Shown here: positions 48,229 through 61,015 of the stretch, piece by piece | Numbering within the stretch: the stretch's first letter is position 1 | Layout of the letters: every line of letters begins with the position of its first letter | From: Archangium sp. | GTDB taxonomy: Bacteria > Myxococcota > Myxococcia > Myxococcales > Myxococcaceae | DNA length: 64,000 nt | Direction of reading: 5' to 3' | Assembly: GCA_030681645.1 (NCBI GenBank) | Contig: JAUXRX010000017.1 | Location: 1-64,000, forward strand | The notes under the pieces: generated by a model | What the model saw: only the letters and a program-made list of their open reading frames with translations | Told to the model about the DNA's origin: nothing | Databases searched by the model: none | Translations under genes and position numbers: made by a program

Positions 48229-48570
48229 TCAGGGCCCCGCGAGCTTGCGGATGAGCGCGATGATCGCCTCGAGCTGCTCGGGCTGCAGCTCGTCCTTGAA
48301 GGCGGGCATCTCCTTCTTCACCCCGTCGCGTTCTTCGAGCAGCCCGTTGGTCACCCGGTCGCGAATGAGCTCGTCGGTGGTCTTCGCCTGCCACTGGGGC
48401 CTGGTGAAGTCGGGCAGCAGCAGCTTGCGCCCCGTCTCGGTCTGGCCGCGCCCGTCGACGCCGTGACAGGCCGAACACTTCGCCTTCCACAGCCGGGCGG
48501 CTTTCTTGTCGGGAGCCTCGGCGAGGCAGGGCAGCGCGAAGAGGACGACGAGCGTGGCCAGTGAGCGCAT
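48229..48570 (-). CDS. Exported c-type cytochrome (monohaem)
   Basis: 113 residues from ATG 48570. Signal peptide MRSLATLVVLFALPCLAEA, then a CxxCH haem site (KCSACHG, about residues 32-37), followed by DGRGQTETGRKLLLPDF and a Met (EMPAF) suitable as the second axial ligand. Class I cytochrome c fold. Electron partners are not encoded nearby. The neighbouring promoter region is shared with the divergent giant Cys-rich gene. Confidence 0.9.
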   Translation of the reverse strand: MRSLATLVVLFALPCLAEAPDKKAARLWKAKCSACHGVDGRGQTETGRKLLLPDFTRPQWQAKTTDELIRDRVTNGLLEERDGVKKEMPAFKDELQPEQLEAIIALIRKLAGP

Positions 48571-48649
48571 GGGCCGCAATATGGCTCCCCCTTGCGCTCG
48601 GGGTCCATTCCGGGTGAGACGAGTGCACCTGCCTTCCCCGGGGACCCAC

Positions 48650-51600
48650 TTGAAGACCTTCCGCTTCCTGCTCCTGTCGACGCTGCCCCTCTTTCTGTTC
48701 TCTGGCTGCCCGGTGAAGCCGGCGCCCTGTGATCCGACGACCTGCGGCGCGGGCTGTTGTGACGCCACCGGGCAGTGCCAGCTCGGCGCCTCGGGCGACG
48801 CGTGCGGCACCGGCGGCCAGCTCTGCACGCAGTGTTTCCCCGGTCAGCTCTGCAGCCAGGGGCTCTGCCGGGCGGCGGGTACCGGTGGCGGCGGCGGCGG
48901 CACGGGCGGCGGTACGGGTGGCGGCACCGGCGGAGGCACCGGAGGAGGCACCGGGCCCCTCATGTGCGCGGCCGGCAAGACCGCGTGCTCCGGCTCGTGC
49001 GTCGACACCCGCACCGACAGCCGCAACTGCGGCAACTGCGGCACGCTGTGCAACTCGAACCAGTTCTGCACCAACGGCGCGTGCACGCTGCTCCCCACCG
49101 GCTGCGCCGGCGGCTGCCCGTCGGGCTTCTTCTGCACCACCGGCATGGAGTGCAAGCCGGGCTGCGCCACCAACGCCGACTGTCCCCAGCCGGGCAGCTG
49201 CGACACGCGGCTCAACGTCTGTTCCTGCCTCACCGGCTTCCACGCCTGCGGCCAGAGCTGCGAGGCCGACAACAACATCGCGGCGTGTGGCCCCTCGTGC
49301 GCCAGCTGCGACGGCATCGCCAACGCGGTGCCCGCCTGCGCCGCGAATCGCTGCGACTTCACCTGCAACCCCGGCCTCCACCGCTGCGGCAACGAGTGCA
49401 AGCCCGACAACGACATCGCCACCTGCGGCACGAGCTGCACGCCGTGCACGCCTCCGCCGAACTCCGTGGCGATCTGCGGGACGGGCGCGTGTGACTTCGT
49501 GTGCAATTCCGGCTTCCACAAGTGTGGCAGCGCCTGCGTCAGCAACACCTCGGTGAACTCGTGCGGCACCACGTCGTGTTCGGCCTGCACGCCGCCGCCC
49601 AACGGCACGGCCACCTGCAACGGCTTCTCGTGTGACTTCACCTGCAACGCCGGCTTCCACCGCTGCGGCAGCGCGTGCGTGTCGAACACGGCGATCGCGA
49701 GCTGTGGCTCGTCGTGCTCGGCGTGCATTCCCCCCGCGAACTCCACCGCCACCTGCGACGGCGTCTCGTGCGGCTTCAGCTGCAACACCGGCGCGCACGG
49801 CTGCGGCGGCGCCTGCGTGTCGAACCTGTCGACGGCGAGCTGCGGCACCACCTCGTGCACGCCGTGCTCGCCGCCCTTCAACGGCACGGCGACCTGCAAC
49901 GGCATCGCCTGCGACTTCACCTGCAACACGGGCACGCACCGCTGTGGCGCCGCCTGCTCGGACAACACCAGCATCAACGCCTGTGGCAGCAGCTGCACCC
50001 CATGCCCCAATGGGCCGGCGAACTCGGTGCGCACCTGCAACGGCGTGAGCTGCGGCTGGCAGTGCAGCGCTGGGTACCACGACTGCGGCGGCACCTGCGT
50101 GGCCGACTCGAGCACCACCCAGTGCGGCCTGTCGTGCACCTCGTGCCCGGTGGTGGCCAACGCGGTGCCCGTGTGCACCGGCGGCACCTGCGGCTTCACC
50201 TGCAACCCGGGCTTCCACCCCTGCGGCGGCGCCTGCGTGTCGAACACCGACGTGAACAGCTGCGGCACCACCTCGTGCACGCCGTGCCCGAACGGCCCGG
50301 CGAACTCCACCCGCACCTGCAACGGCACCAGCTGCGGTTATGCGTGCGGCGGCGGCTTCAACGCCTGCGGCGGCGAGTGCGTGCCGCCTGACTACGCCAG
50401 CGCGTGCGGGGCCGCGTGCTCGGCGTGCACCTCGACGGGCACGTTCGATCGCCCCATCTGCTCCACCGGCACCTGCGGCACGGCGTGCATCACCAGCTGC
50501 AGCGCGGCCTGCGTCGACGTGAACCGCGACCCCGCGAACTGCGGCGCCTGCGGCACGGCGTGCGGCGGCGGGCAGATCTGCACCACCGGCGAGTGCCGCG
50601 TCACCTGCGCCACCGGGCCCGCCTTCGAGGGCGCGCTGCCGTACGTGCAGGTGAGCGCGAACGCCGCGTACAAGTTCCTCGTGGAGGATCTCAACGGCGA
50701 CGGCCGCGCCGACCTGGTCGACAACGGGTCGACCGCGGGGCTGCACGTGCGCTACTCGAACGCCGACGGCACGTTCCAGGCGCCGGTGCTGGTGGGGCTC
50801 GCCAGCTCGCGCGCGAACGCCTTCGTGCTGGTCGACGTGAACGCCGACGGCCGCAAGGACCTCGTGGCGACGCGCTCGTCGTCCGCGACCCCGAACGTCT
50901 TCGTCGCGCTCAACACCGGCACGGGCTTCGGCACCGCCACGGGGCTGGGCATGAGCGGCTACACCCCGAGCGGGGCGGTGCAGGCTGCCGACGTCAACGG
51001 CGACGGGCGCCCGGACCTCATCGTCCCCGCGGCGACGCTCTACTATTTCTACTTCATGCAGACTGCGTCGAACACGTTCCCGGCGACGTACACGAACTGG
51101 TCGATCAACGCCTCGGCCACGCCGAACCTGCTGACGGGGCCGCTGCACGCCGAGGTCGCCGACTTCAACAAGGACTCCCGGCCCGACCTCGTGGTGGCCA
51201 ACGGCGCGCAATACCAGGTGCTGATCCGCAACACCGCGACGGTCACTTCCACCAGCAGTGAGATCTTCGTCTGGACCCCGCAGACCGCGGTGGCGCTGCC
51301 CACCATCGGCGGCGTCAGGGCCGCCGACCTCAACGCAGACACCAACCCCGACGTGATCGTCCGCACGGCCTCGGCCGGCTCGTACGTGCTGGGCACGGGC
51401 ACCGGCACGTTCGGCGCGGCCACGCCGCTGACCTTCGGCGGCAGCTCGGCGATCGTCCCCGTCGATCTCAACGCCGACGGGCTGGTCGACCTCGTCAGCG
51501 GAGGCAGCTCGCTGGTGTACTTCTCGCTCGCGACCGCGGCGGGTGTGTGGCCCGCGCCGGTGAGCAGGCTGCTCAACGCGCCGCCCAGCGTGCAGACCGC

Positions 51601-52735
51601 GATCGCCACGGGCCAGCTGGTCGGCTCGTCCGCGCCGGAGATCTTCACCGCGCCGCAGAGCTCCACCAACGTGCAGGTGAGCATTCTCGTCAACGAAGGC
51701 GCGGTCCCGTTCGACGGAGTGCGGGTCTCGGGCTCGAGCACCACCAACGTCACCGCCACGTCCGGCGACGTCGATGGTGATGGCGATCGGGATCTGATCG
51801 TCGCGCCGGCGATCGCCACCGGGGGCACGGGCACCGGCTCGGTGCTGCCCGGCAGCAACACCGGCTCGTTCGGCGCGGTGCTCTCGACGGTGACCCTGCG
51901 CGGTGACGAGCTGGCGATGGGGCGGCTCAACGGCGACGTGTTCGCGGATCTCGTGGCGAGCATCGAGAGCACCAGCGTGCCCGGCGTCGACGTGTTCCTC
52001 GGGAGCGCGGGCGGCACGTTCGCCGCGCCCGCCCGGCTGGCGACGACCTCGCTCCCGACGCGCGTGCTCATCACCAACCTCGACGGAGACTCGAACGCCG
52101 ACGTGCTCGTGGGCACCAGCGCGGGCGTCGAGTGGTTCCGGGGCAACGGCGATGGCACCTTCGGCGCGGCGCAGCGCGTGGGCGTGGCCCAGGGGGCGGT
52201 GCAGGCCTTCACCGTGGCCGATCTCAACCTCGACGGCCGCATGGACCTGCTCATCAACGGCGGGGCGGGGTCGCTGAGGGTGTACCCCGGGTACGGCGCG
52301 GGCGCGTTCGCGCTCAACGCGTTCGCGACGGTGGCCACGTCGGCGACGGCGACCGATGTCGTCAGCACGGACTTCGATCGCGATGGCCGGCCCGACGTGG
52401 CGGTCGCGACGTCGTCGGGGGTGATGCTCTTCCGGGGCACGGGCAATGGCTCGCTCACCGCCCAGGCCACGCAGAGCACGATGCTGGGGCGGCTCAACGT
52501 GGTCGACCTCGACAACGATGGCTTGATGGAGCTCGTCACGATGAACGGGGAGGTCCAGGTTGCTCGTGGGCTGGCCACTGCGTTCACGTTCGGGCCGAGG
52601 CTGCCGTTCGTGCCGGGCCGGGCGATGTCGCCTGCGGTCGTGCTCGTCGACAGGTTCAATGGGGATACGTTCCGCGACGTCGTCGTGCTTTCGACGAACA
52701 CGGAGATTTGGAGCTACACCGAGATTTGTCGGTAA
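48650..52735 (+). CDS. Giant Cys-rich surface lipoprotein with VCBS/FG-GAP repeats
   Basis: 1361 residues from TTG 48650, chosen for GGGGA 5-6 bp upstream and a proper signal (FRFLLLSTLPLFLFSGC). GTG 48623 is the alternative. After a Gly/Thr linker of (GGGT) repeats, about ten ~47-residue Cys-rich modules follow (~150-620; each like NGTATCNGxSCDFTCNTGFHRCGxACVSNTxxxSCGTTSC). The C-terminal ~700 residues carry FG-GAP/VCBS calcium-binding propeller repeats (DLNGDGRADLV, DVNADGRKDLV, DFNKDSRPDLV, DLNADTNPDVIV, DVDGDGDRDLI, DLNLDGRMDLL). Such proteins are typically surface adhesins. Confidence 0.88.
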   Translation: MKTFRFLLLSTLPLFLFSGCPVKPAPCDPTTCGAGCCDATGQCQLGASGDACGTGGQLCTQCFPGQLCSQGLCRAAGTGGGGGGTGGGTGGGTGGGTGGGTGPLMCAAGKTACSGSCVDTRTDSRNCGNCGTLCNSNQFCTNGACTLLPTGCAGGCPSGFFCTTGMECKPGCATNADCPQPGSCDTRLNVCSCLTGFHACGQSCEADNNIAACGPSCASCDGIANAVPACAANRCDFTCNPGLHRCGNECKPDNDIATCGTSCTPCTPPPNSVAICGTGACDFVCNSGFHKCGSACVSNTSVNSCGTTSCSACTPPPNGTATCNGFSCDFTCNAGFHRCGSACVSNTAIASCGSSCSACIPPANSTATCDGVSCGFSCNTGAHGCGGACVSNLSTASCGTTSCTPCSPPFNGTATCNGIACDFTCNTGTHRCGAACSDNTSINACGSSCTPCPNGPANSVRTCNGVSCGWQCSAGYHDCGGTCVADSSTTQCGLSCTSCPVVANAVPVCTGGTCGFTCNPGFHPCGGACVSNTDVNSCGTTSCTPCPNGPANSTRTCNGTSCGYACGGGFNACGGECVPPDYASACGAACSACTSTGTFDRPICSTGTCGTACITSCSAACVDVNRDPANCGACGTACGGGQICTTGECRVTCATGPAFEGALPYVQVSANAAYKFLVEDLNGDGRADLVDNGSTAGLHVRYSNADGTFQAPVLVGLASSRANAFVLVDVNADGRKDLVATRSSSATPNVFVALNTGTGFGTATGLGMSGYTPSGAVQAADVNGDGRPDLIVPAATLYYFYFMQTASNTFPATYTNWSINASATPNLLTGPLHAEVADFNKDSRPDLVVANGAQYQVLIRNTATVTSTSSEIFVWTPQTAVALPTIGGVRAADLNADTNPDVIVRTASAGSYVLGTGTGTFGAATPLTFGGSSAIVPVDLNADGLVDLVSGGSSLVYFSLATAAGVWPAPVSRLLNAPPSVQTAIATGQLVGSSAPEIFTAPQSSTNVQVSILVNEGAVPFDGVRVSGSSTTNVTATSGDVDGDGDRDLIVAPAIATGGTGTGSVLPGSNTGSFGAVLSTVTLRGDELAMGRLNGDVFADLVASIESTSVPGVDVFLGSAGGTFAAPARLATTSLPTRVLITNLDGDSNADVLVGTSAGVEWFRGNGDGTFGAAQRVGVAQGAVQAFTVADLNLDGRMDLLINGGAGSLRVYPGYGAGAFALNAFATVATSATATDVVSTDFDRDGRPDVAVATSSGVMLFRGTGNGSLTAQATQSTMLGRLNVVDLDNDGLMELVTMNGEVQVARGLATAFTFGPRLPFVPGRAMSPAVVLVDRFNGDTFRDVVVLSTNTEIWSYTEICR

Positions 52736-52736
52736 G

Positions 52737-53020
52737 GATCGGGGTCGGCTTCGTGGGGGCGGTTTCGGTCTCGGTTTCGGGGTCGGCCTCGGGGAGCGGT
52801 TTCGGTTTCGGTTTCGGGGTCGGCTTACGGGATCGGGATCGCGATCGGCTTCGGGATCGCATGACGGCCTCAGTCGCGGGTGACGGCGTGCGCGGAAATT
52901 CGTGAGCCGAACCCCGTGAGCCGAAACCGAAACCGAAACCGAAACCGAAACCGCGAGCCGAACCCGAAGCCGTGCCCGATCCCGAAGCCGATCGCGATCC
53001 CGATCCCGGTCTCCAAGTGT
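52737..53020. repeat. Interleaved inverted-repeat tract of hexanucleotide satellites
   Basis: The 350-bp gap after the giant gene is low-complexity. Left side: GGTTTC/CGGTTT repeats (notably 52797-52817) then a GGGATC block. Right side: (CCGAAA)5CCG at 52921-52953, then a block that is the exact reverse complement of the left one. The 31-bp blocks at 52828-52858 and 52978-53008 are identical when inverted. The order is A-B-A'-B', so A/A' and B/B' pairings interlock rather than nest. No ORF here looks real. Confidence 0.8.
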
Positions 53021-53053
53021 CCGTAATTACGCCTCGCTAGAGCAGACCCATGC

Positions 53054-53073
53054 AGTTCAAAACGCCTTGAACT
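53054..53073. promoter_or_regulatory. Inverted repeat overlapping a possible -10 upstream of the polyprenyl synthase
   Basis: AGTTCAA, six bases, TTGAACT; the right arm runs into TATATG (53073-53078), a possible -10. That would place the start at or beside ATG 53086, giving a leaderless transcript; no Shine-Dalgarno is visible. A -35 box is not apparent. Confidence 0.4.
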
Positions 53074-53085
53074 ATATGAACGGCC

Positions 53086-54063
53086 ATGGACGCCTTCGCC
53101 TCCTTCAAGCCGTTCCTCACCCAGGTCGAGTCGCAGCTCACTGCCCAGCTCGGGGGTGAGACTCCGACGCCCGACGACACGCTGCTGCTCGCCGCGCGGC
53201 ACCTGTGCCTCAAGGCCGGCAAGCGCGCGCGCCCGATGCTGGTGAAGATCTTCGGCGACACGCTGGGCGTTCCCGAGACGAAGCTGGTCGATCCCGCGGT
53301 GGCCGCCGAGCTGATTCACGCGGCGTCGCTCCTGCACGACGACGTGGTCGACAACGGCATGTTCCGCCGCGGCAAGCCCACCGTGAACGCCCGCTGGGGC
53401 AACATCGTGGCGGTGATGTCGGGTGACCTGCTGCTGTCCGGCGCGCTGCTCAAGCTCGCCCAGTTCGATCCTCGCATCGCCCAGGCCGCGCTGGCCACCG
53501 TCACCGAGATGACCCGCGCCGCGATGGACGAGGTGCAGGCCCGCGGCAACCTCGAGCTCACCCTCGACCAGCTCAAGGCCATCGGCGAGGGCAAGACGGG
53601 CTCGCTCTTCGGCTTCTGTGGCAAGGCCGCCGCGCTCGTGGCCGGCGACGAAGAGGCCGCCCGCCGCTTCGACGCCTTCGGCCGCCGCATCGGCGTCGCC
53701 TTCCAGATGGCCGACGACATCCGCGACATCAGCGGCACCGACGAGGGCAAGCCGCAGTACGCCGATCTCCAGTCGCGCACGCCCAACCTGCCCGTGGTGC
53801 TCGCCGTCTCGCGCGACGCGAAGCTCAAGCACCGCATCGCCGAGGCCTGGGGTTGGAGCGCCCTGACCGCCGACAAGATCAAGGAACTCGGCACCGCCGT
53901 CCTCGTCACCGGCGCTCTCGACGACGCCACGGTGTTGATGAACCGCGAGATCGACGCCGCCGTCGACGCCCTCGGTCCGTATGCGCAGCGCGAGTCGGGC
54001 GCCAACCTGGTGATGTGGGCGCGAACGCTCGCCCGCGGCATCGCGCTCAAGGGGGCCGCATGA
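53086..54063 (+). CDS. Polyprenyl diphosphate synthase (IspB-like)
   Basis: 325 residues. Both Asp-rich motifs of trans-prenyltransferases are present: DDVVD (85-89) and DDIRD (210-214), plus KRARP (46-50) for IPP binding. The enzyme extends farnesyl diphosphate with IPP to a long chain used for quinone side chains; chain length cannot be read from sequence. Its TGA overlaps the ATG of the next gene (ATGA). Confidence 0.93.
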   Translation: MDAFASFKPFLTQVESQLTAQLGGETPTPDDTLLLAARHLCLKAGKRARPMLVKIFGDTLGVPETKLVDPAVAAELIHAASLLHDDVVDNGMFRRGKPTVNARWGNIVAVMSGDLLLSGALLKLAQFDPRIAQAALATVTEMTRAAMDEVQARGNLELTLDQLKAIGEGKTGSLFGFCGKAAALVAGDEEAARRFDAFGRRIGVAFQMADDIRDISGTDEGKPQYADLQSRTPNLPVVLAVSRDAKLKHRIAEAWGWSALTADKIKELGTAVLVTGALDDATVLMNREIDAAVDALGPYAQRESGANLVMWARTLARGIALKGAA

Positions 54064-54608
54064 AGGGCTATCTCTGGCAGGACGACGCTACCGAGGAGCA
54101 CCCGAAGAAGCTGCTCCACTGGGAAACCGTCGCCATCGACGCCGTGGGCAACGTGATCGAGTTCTGGGGCTTCAAGCGCAACCAGGGCCGCGTGTGGGCG
54201 CTGCTCTACCTGCGCGACGTGGCGCTCACCGCCGCCGAGATCGAGAAGGAACTCGCCCTCAGCAAGGGCGGGGTGTCGATGCTCACCCGCGATCTCGAGC
54301 GCTGGGGCGTGGTCCTGCGCGTGCGCAACCCCGGTGACTCGTCGTGGCGGTACCGCGCCGAGACCGACCTGCTCAAGATGGCCCGCCGGGTGATCGAAGA
54401 GCGCGAGTTCTCGTTCATCGCCCGCATTCGCGCCGATCTCGAAGAGGCCCGGAAGCTCGCCGAGGCCGACGGCACCACCACCAGGGCCCAGGTGCAGCGC
54501 CTCAAGCGCATGGAGACCCTCGCCGAGGCCACCGAGAAGGCCCTGCGCCTCTTCCTCAAGACCTCCCGCCTCGACGTCGGCAGCATGTTCGATGTCTTTC
54601 GCAGCTGA
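54060..54608 (+). CDS. GbsR/MarR-family transcriptional regulator
   Basis: 182 residues from ATG 54060, coupled to the upstream prenyl synthase. Winged helix-turn-helix ~45-110: FKRNQGRVWALLYLRDVALTAAEIEKELALSKGGVSMLTRDLERWGVVLRV, which matches GbsR-type MarR proteins. A helical C-terminal part (EREFSFIARIRADLEEARKLAEADGTTTRAQVQRLKRMETLAEATEKALRLFLK) probably dimerises. The target is unknown; autoregulation of this operon is a guess. Confidence 0.87.
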   Translation: MKGYLWQDDATEEHPKKLLHWETVAIDAVGNVIEFWGFKRNQGRVWALLYLRDVALTAAEIEKELALSKGGVSMLTRDLERWGVVLRVRNPGDSSWRYRAETDLLKMARRVIEEREFSFIARIRADLEEARKLAEADGTTTRAQVQRLKRMETLAEATEKALRLFLKTSRLDVGSMFDVFRS

Positions 54609-54632
54609 GCCGAAGCCGTTACACAGCCGGGC

Positions 54633-55151
54633 ATGGACGCCCACTACGACATCGTCATGAAGGCCCGGCAGCAGGCCGGGGAAGGCCGCCGCTTCTACTT
54701 CGCCTACTCGACCATCCTCGATCGCGCGGCGTTCGAGGAATGGCGCACGCAGCACAGCTACCAGTTCTTCGATCTCCCCGAGGGCCGCGCCGGTGAGGCG
54801 GTCGACCTCACCCTCGTCTACGACTTCCCCTCGCGCTGGTGGGGCGGGCGCGTGGCGGGCCTGGCCGACGCGAAGGGCAGCTCGGTGCACGGCCTGGTGT
54901 TCGAGATCAGCGAGAAGGACTGGCCGATCATCCAGCACAAGGAAGGCGCGGTGACGGGCATGTGCGTCGAGCGCCCCGTGCAGGTGAAGCTCGCCGACGG
55001 CACCGTGGTCGACGCGATCGCCTTCACCACCAACCCGCAGCGCGCCTCCACCGACGGCCCGGTCAGCGATCGGTTCGTCGAGGCGATCAGCCGCGGCGCG
55101 GAAGCCGCGAAGCTCCCCCCCGCGTGGGTGGCGAAGCTCCGCGCCCGCTGA
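54633..55151 (+). CDS. Gamma-glutamylcyclotransferase-like (AIG2/GGCT) protein
   Basis: 172 residues. The N-terminal FYFAYSTILDRAAFEEWR resembles the YxSN...D start of GGCT-fold proteins, and the rest of the ~110-residue GGCT domain follows (VHGLVFEISEKDWPIIQHKEGAVTGMCVERPVQVKL, DGTVVDAIAFTT). The catalytic Glu is probably the one in QHKEGA. The C-terminus ends AWVAKLRAR, and the DNA for that end recurs downstream of the sigma-54 activator at 60074. Confidence 0.8.
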   Translation: MDAHYDIVMKARQQAGEGRRFYFAYSTILDRAAFEEWRTQHSYQFFDLPEGRAGEAVDLTLVYDFPSRWWGGRVAGLADAKGSSVHGLVFEISEKDWPIIQHKEGAVTGMCVERPVQVKLADGTVVDAIAFTTNPQRASTDGPVSDRFVEAISRGAEAAKLPPAWVAKLRAR

Positions 55152-55154
55152 CCG
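55122..55154 (+). repeat. 33-bp exact repeat, copy 1 (3' end of GGCT-like gene)
   Basis: The 33-mer starts GCGTGGGTGGCGAAGC and ends CGCTGACCG; it covers the last ~9 codons, the stop and 3 bases beyond. The second copy is at 60074-60106. Both copies would read AWVAKLRAR and stop, but only this one belongs to an intact gene. Confidence 0.7.
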
Positions 55155-55183
55155 GGGGCCCCCGCAGCCACCACGGCGTCCGG

Positions 55184-55381
55184 TTACTGACAGGTGCTGT
55201 ATTCGGGCTTGCCCAGCGCCGACTCGCAGGCCGTCTGGTTGTTCGACTTCACCAGGATCTCGCAGGCGGTCTTGGACGTGGGCGTGCACTTGTCACACTT
55301 GAGCGCGGAGCAGGGCGTACCCCCGCAAGCCGACAGCGTGGCGAGGACGACGGCGGACAGGACGGCGAGGATCTTCTTCAT
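55184..55381 (-). CDS. Small Cys-rich lipoprotein
   Basis: 65 residues from ATG 55381. The lipobox is in LSAC (Cys19). The mature part is only ~46 residues and holds six Cys (GGTPCSALKCDKCTPTSKTACEILVKSNNQTACESALGKPEYSTCQ), probably all paired as disulfides. No family recognised. It is convergent with the GGCT-like gene and divergent from another small exported gene. Confidence 0.75.
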   Translation of the reverse strand: MKKILAVLSAVVLATLSACGGTPCSALKCDKCTPTSKTACEILVKSNNQTACESALGKPEYSTCQ

Positions 55382-55607
55382 GGGGGCTCCTTGAACGAGC
55401 GTGAGTGCTCGAAGGCCCCCCTTGCAGCTCGCAGACCAGCGGGCTCGCGCAGCGACGGTGCGGGCCTGGCCCGAGCGCGGGTGTCGACAGGCAGACAACA
55501 CCCGTCGACCCCGCGGCGACGACGGGCGCCCCGTCACCGCTCCGCCCGGCGCATGGAATGAACGCTGCAGTGGCCCCTCGCGCTGTTCTCACCCAGGGGA
55601 GTCCCTC

Positions 55608-55877
55608 ATGAAGACCATCGTGCTGCTGTCGTTGCTGTCGTTCTCCTTCAACTCCTTCGCTGCCGACCCGGCGACGCGCGCCTGCCGGGTGCTCGACGAG
55701 ACCGGAGCGGTGATCGTCGCCCACGAGAGCCCCCGCTGCCAGACCGAGATCCGCGAGATGGTGAAGAAGCAACGCTGCGCTCCGGGCCTGAAGCTGGCGG
55801 TGACCTTCATCGCCCAGGGCTCGAACGGGAAGGACCTCAAGCCCCTGACGATGAACATCACCTGCCCGCGGCGCTGA
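55608..55877 (+). CDS. Small exported protein, unknown
   Basis: 89 residues from ATG 55608 with AGGGGAG upstream. Signal peptide MKTIVLLSLLSFSFNSFAA. The mature ~70 residues have four Cys (ACRVLDETG, SPRCQTEIREMVKKQRCAPGLKL, NITCPRR) and look like a compact disulfide-bonded domain. Function unknown. The following kinase gene starts 70 bp later. Confidence 0.75.
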   Translation: MKTIVLLSLLSFSFNSFAADPATRACRVLDETGAVIVAHESPRCQTEIREMVKKQRCAPGLKLAVTFIAQGSNGKDLKPLTMNITCPRR

Positions 55878-55947
55878 TCCGATCCGCTCCGCTCCCACGG
55901 ACGCATTCCGCGCTTGAATTCTGGGGCGCATTTGCTCTCAATCGCGC

Positions 55948-60065
<4,118 letters not shown>

Positions 60066-60073
60066 CCGCACCG

Positions 60074-60106
60074 GCGTGGGTGGCGAAGCTCCGCGCCCGC
60101 TGACCG
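60074..60106 (+). repeat. 33-bp exact repeat, copy 2
   Basis: Second copy of the 33-mer at 55122-55154, located just after the sigma-54 activator stop and before the lectin gene. It encodes AWVAKLRAR plus stop but has no upstream GGCT-like gene in frame, so it looks like an orphaned gene end. Confidence 0.7.
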
Positions 60107-60124
60107 CCTGGCGTAGAATGCCGC

Positions 60125-61015
60125 ATGCTCACCCGGCTTGCGTCGTCGTTGCTCGTCTGCGGATCGATGATCGCCAGCGCCCAGGTCACGGTGGTCGCCG
60201 GCTCCTACGGAGAGAACTGCGGGGCGCCGCGTGGAAACAAGACGGGGCACCTGGCTGAGTTCTGCAACGGCGCTCGCAGGTGCGCCTACCGCATCGATCA
60301 CCAGGTCATCGGCGATCCGGTGATCGGTTGCGGGAAGAACTACCTGGCGGAATGGCGCTGCGAAGCGTCCGGGAAGATCTTCAGGGCCGCCGCCGCCCCC
60401 GAGGCCGGCTTCGGCTCGGTGCTGACGCTCTCGTGCCCGCCCGAGCTCCAGCAGGCCCCGGTGCTGCCGCTTCAGGCGGGCGGGGAGGGCATCACCGTCA
60501 TCCAGGTGACGGGCGGCTCGCGCTGCGGCTTCTCGGGCGCCCAGACCGCGCCGCTCGCGAAGGCGTGCAATGGCCGCACGCGATGTGACTTCGAGTTCGG
60601 GCCCGAGGTCGACGCGACGTGCCTCAACGACCTCAGCGCCCGGTGGCATTGTGGACGCGAAGCGCGCTCGTCGCTGGTGCTCGTTCCCCCCGGCGCGAAG
60701 ACGCTCACCCTCTCGTGCGAAGCGCCGCGGCCCGCGCCGCCCCCGCCACCAGAAGGCGTGCAGATCGTCTCGGCGACCTACGGCGGCAATTGCGGCGCCC
60801 CGGCGGGAAACGTGAGCGCGGTCGTCGCGGCCTCCTGCAACGGGAAGGCGGCCTGCCCCTACGTGGTGGACTGGCAACGCCTCGGCGACCCCGCCTGGGG
60901 CTGCGGCAAGGACTTCGTGGTGGCCTGGCGCTGCAGCTTCTCGGCGAAGGTGGCGACGGTCAGGGTGCCGGGCGAGGCGGGCTTCAAGAAGACCGCGCTC
61001 GTCAGCTGCCAGTGA
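60125..61015 (+). CDS. Exported protein with three SUEL-type lectin domains
   Basis: 296 residues from ATG 60125. Signal peptide ends near SAQVTV. Three ~80-residue Cys-rich domains at about 22-103, 121-196 and 211-295 match the SUEL (galactose/L-rhamnose-binding lectin) pattern: A-x-YG-x-NC near the start, CNGxxxCxYxV with LGDPAxGC-type loop, W-x-C near the end. Domain 2 is shorter, with fewer motifs. Pro-rich linkers separate the domains. It could bind sugars outside the cell. Confidence 0.85.
   Translation: MLTRLASSLLVCGSMIASAQVTVVAGSYGENCGAPRGNKTGHLAEFCNGARRCAYRIDHQVIGDPVIGCGKNYLAEWRCEASGKIFRAAAAPEAGFGSVLTLSCPPELQQAPVLPLQAGGEGITVIQVTGGSRCGFSGAQTAPLAKACNGRTRCDFEFGPEVDATCLNDLSARWHCGREARSSLVLVPPGAKTLTLSCEAPRPAPPPPPEGVQIVSATYGGNCGAPAGNVSAVVAASCNGKAACPYVVDWQRLGDPAWGCGKDFVVAWRCSFSAKVATVRVPGEAGFKKTALVSCQ

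Noticed and set aside
48158..51211. 1017-codon minus ORF opposite the giant Cys-rich gene
   Set aside because: Composition is Ala/Arg/Gly/Val repeats created by the Cys codons on the opposite strand; no start site or motif.
52870..53832. Minus ORF spanning the inverted-repeat tract and polyprenyl synthase
   Set aside because: Antisense shadow of a clear prenyl synthase and of low-complexity DNA.
55898..55946. TGGGGCGCATTTGCT as a sigma-54 promoter for the kinase operon
   Set aside because: The distance between GG and GC is one base short of the invariant 10.
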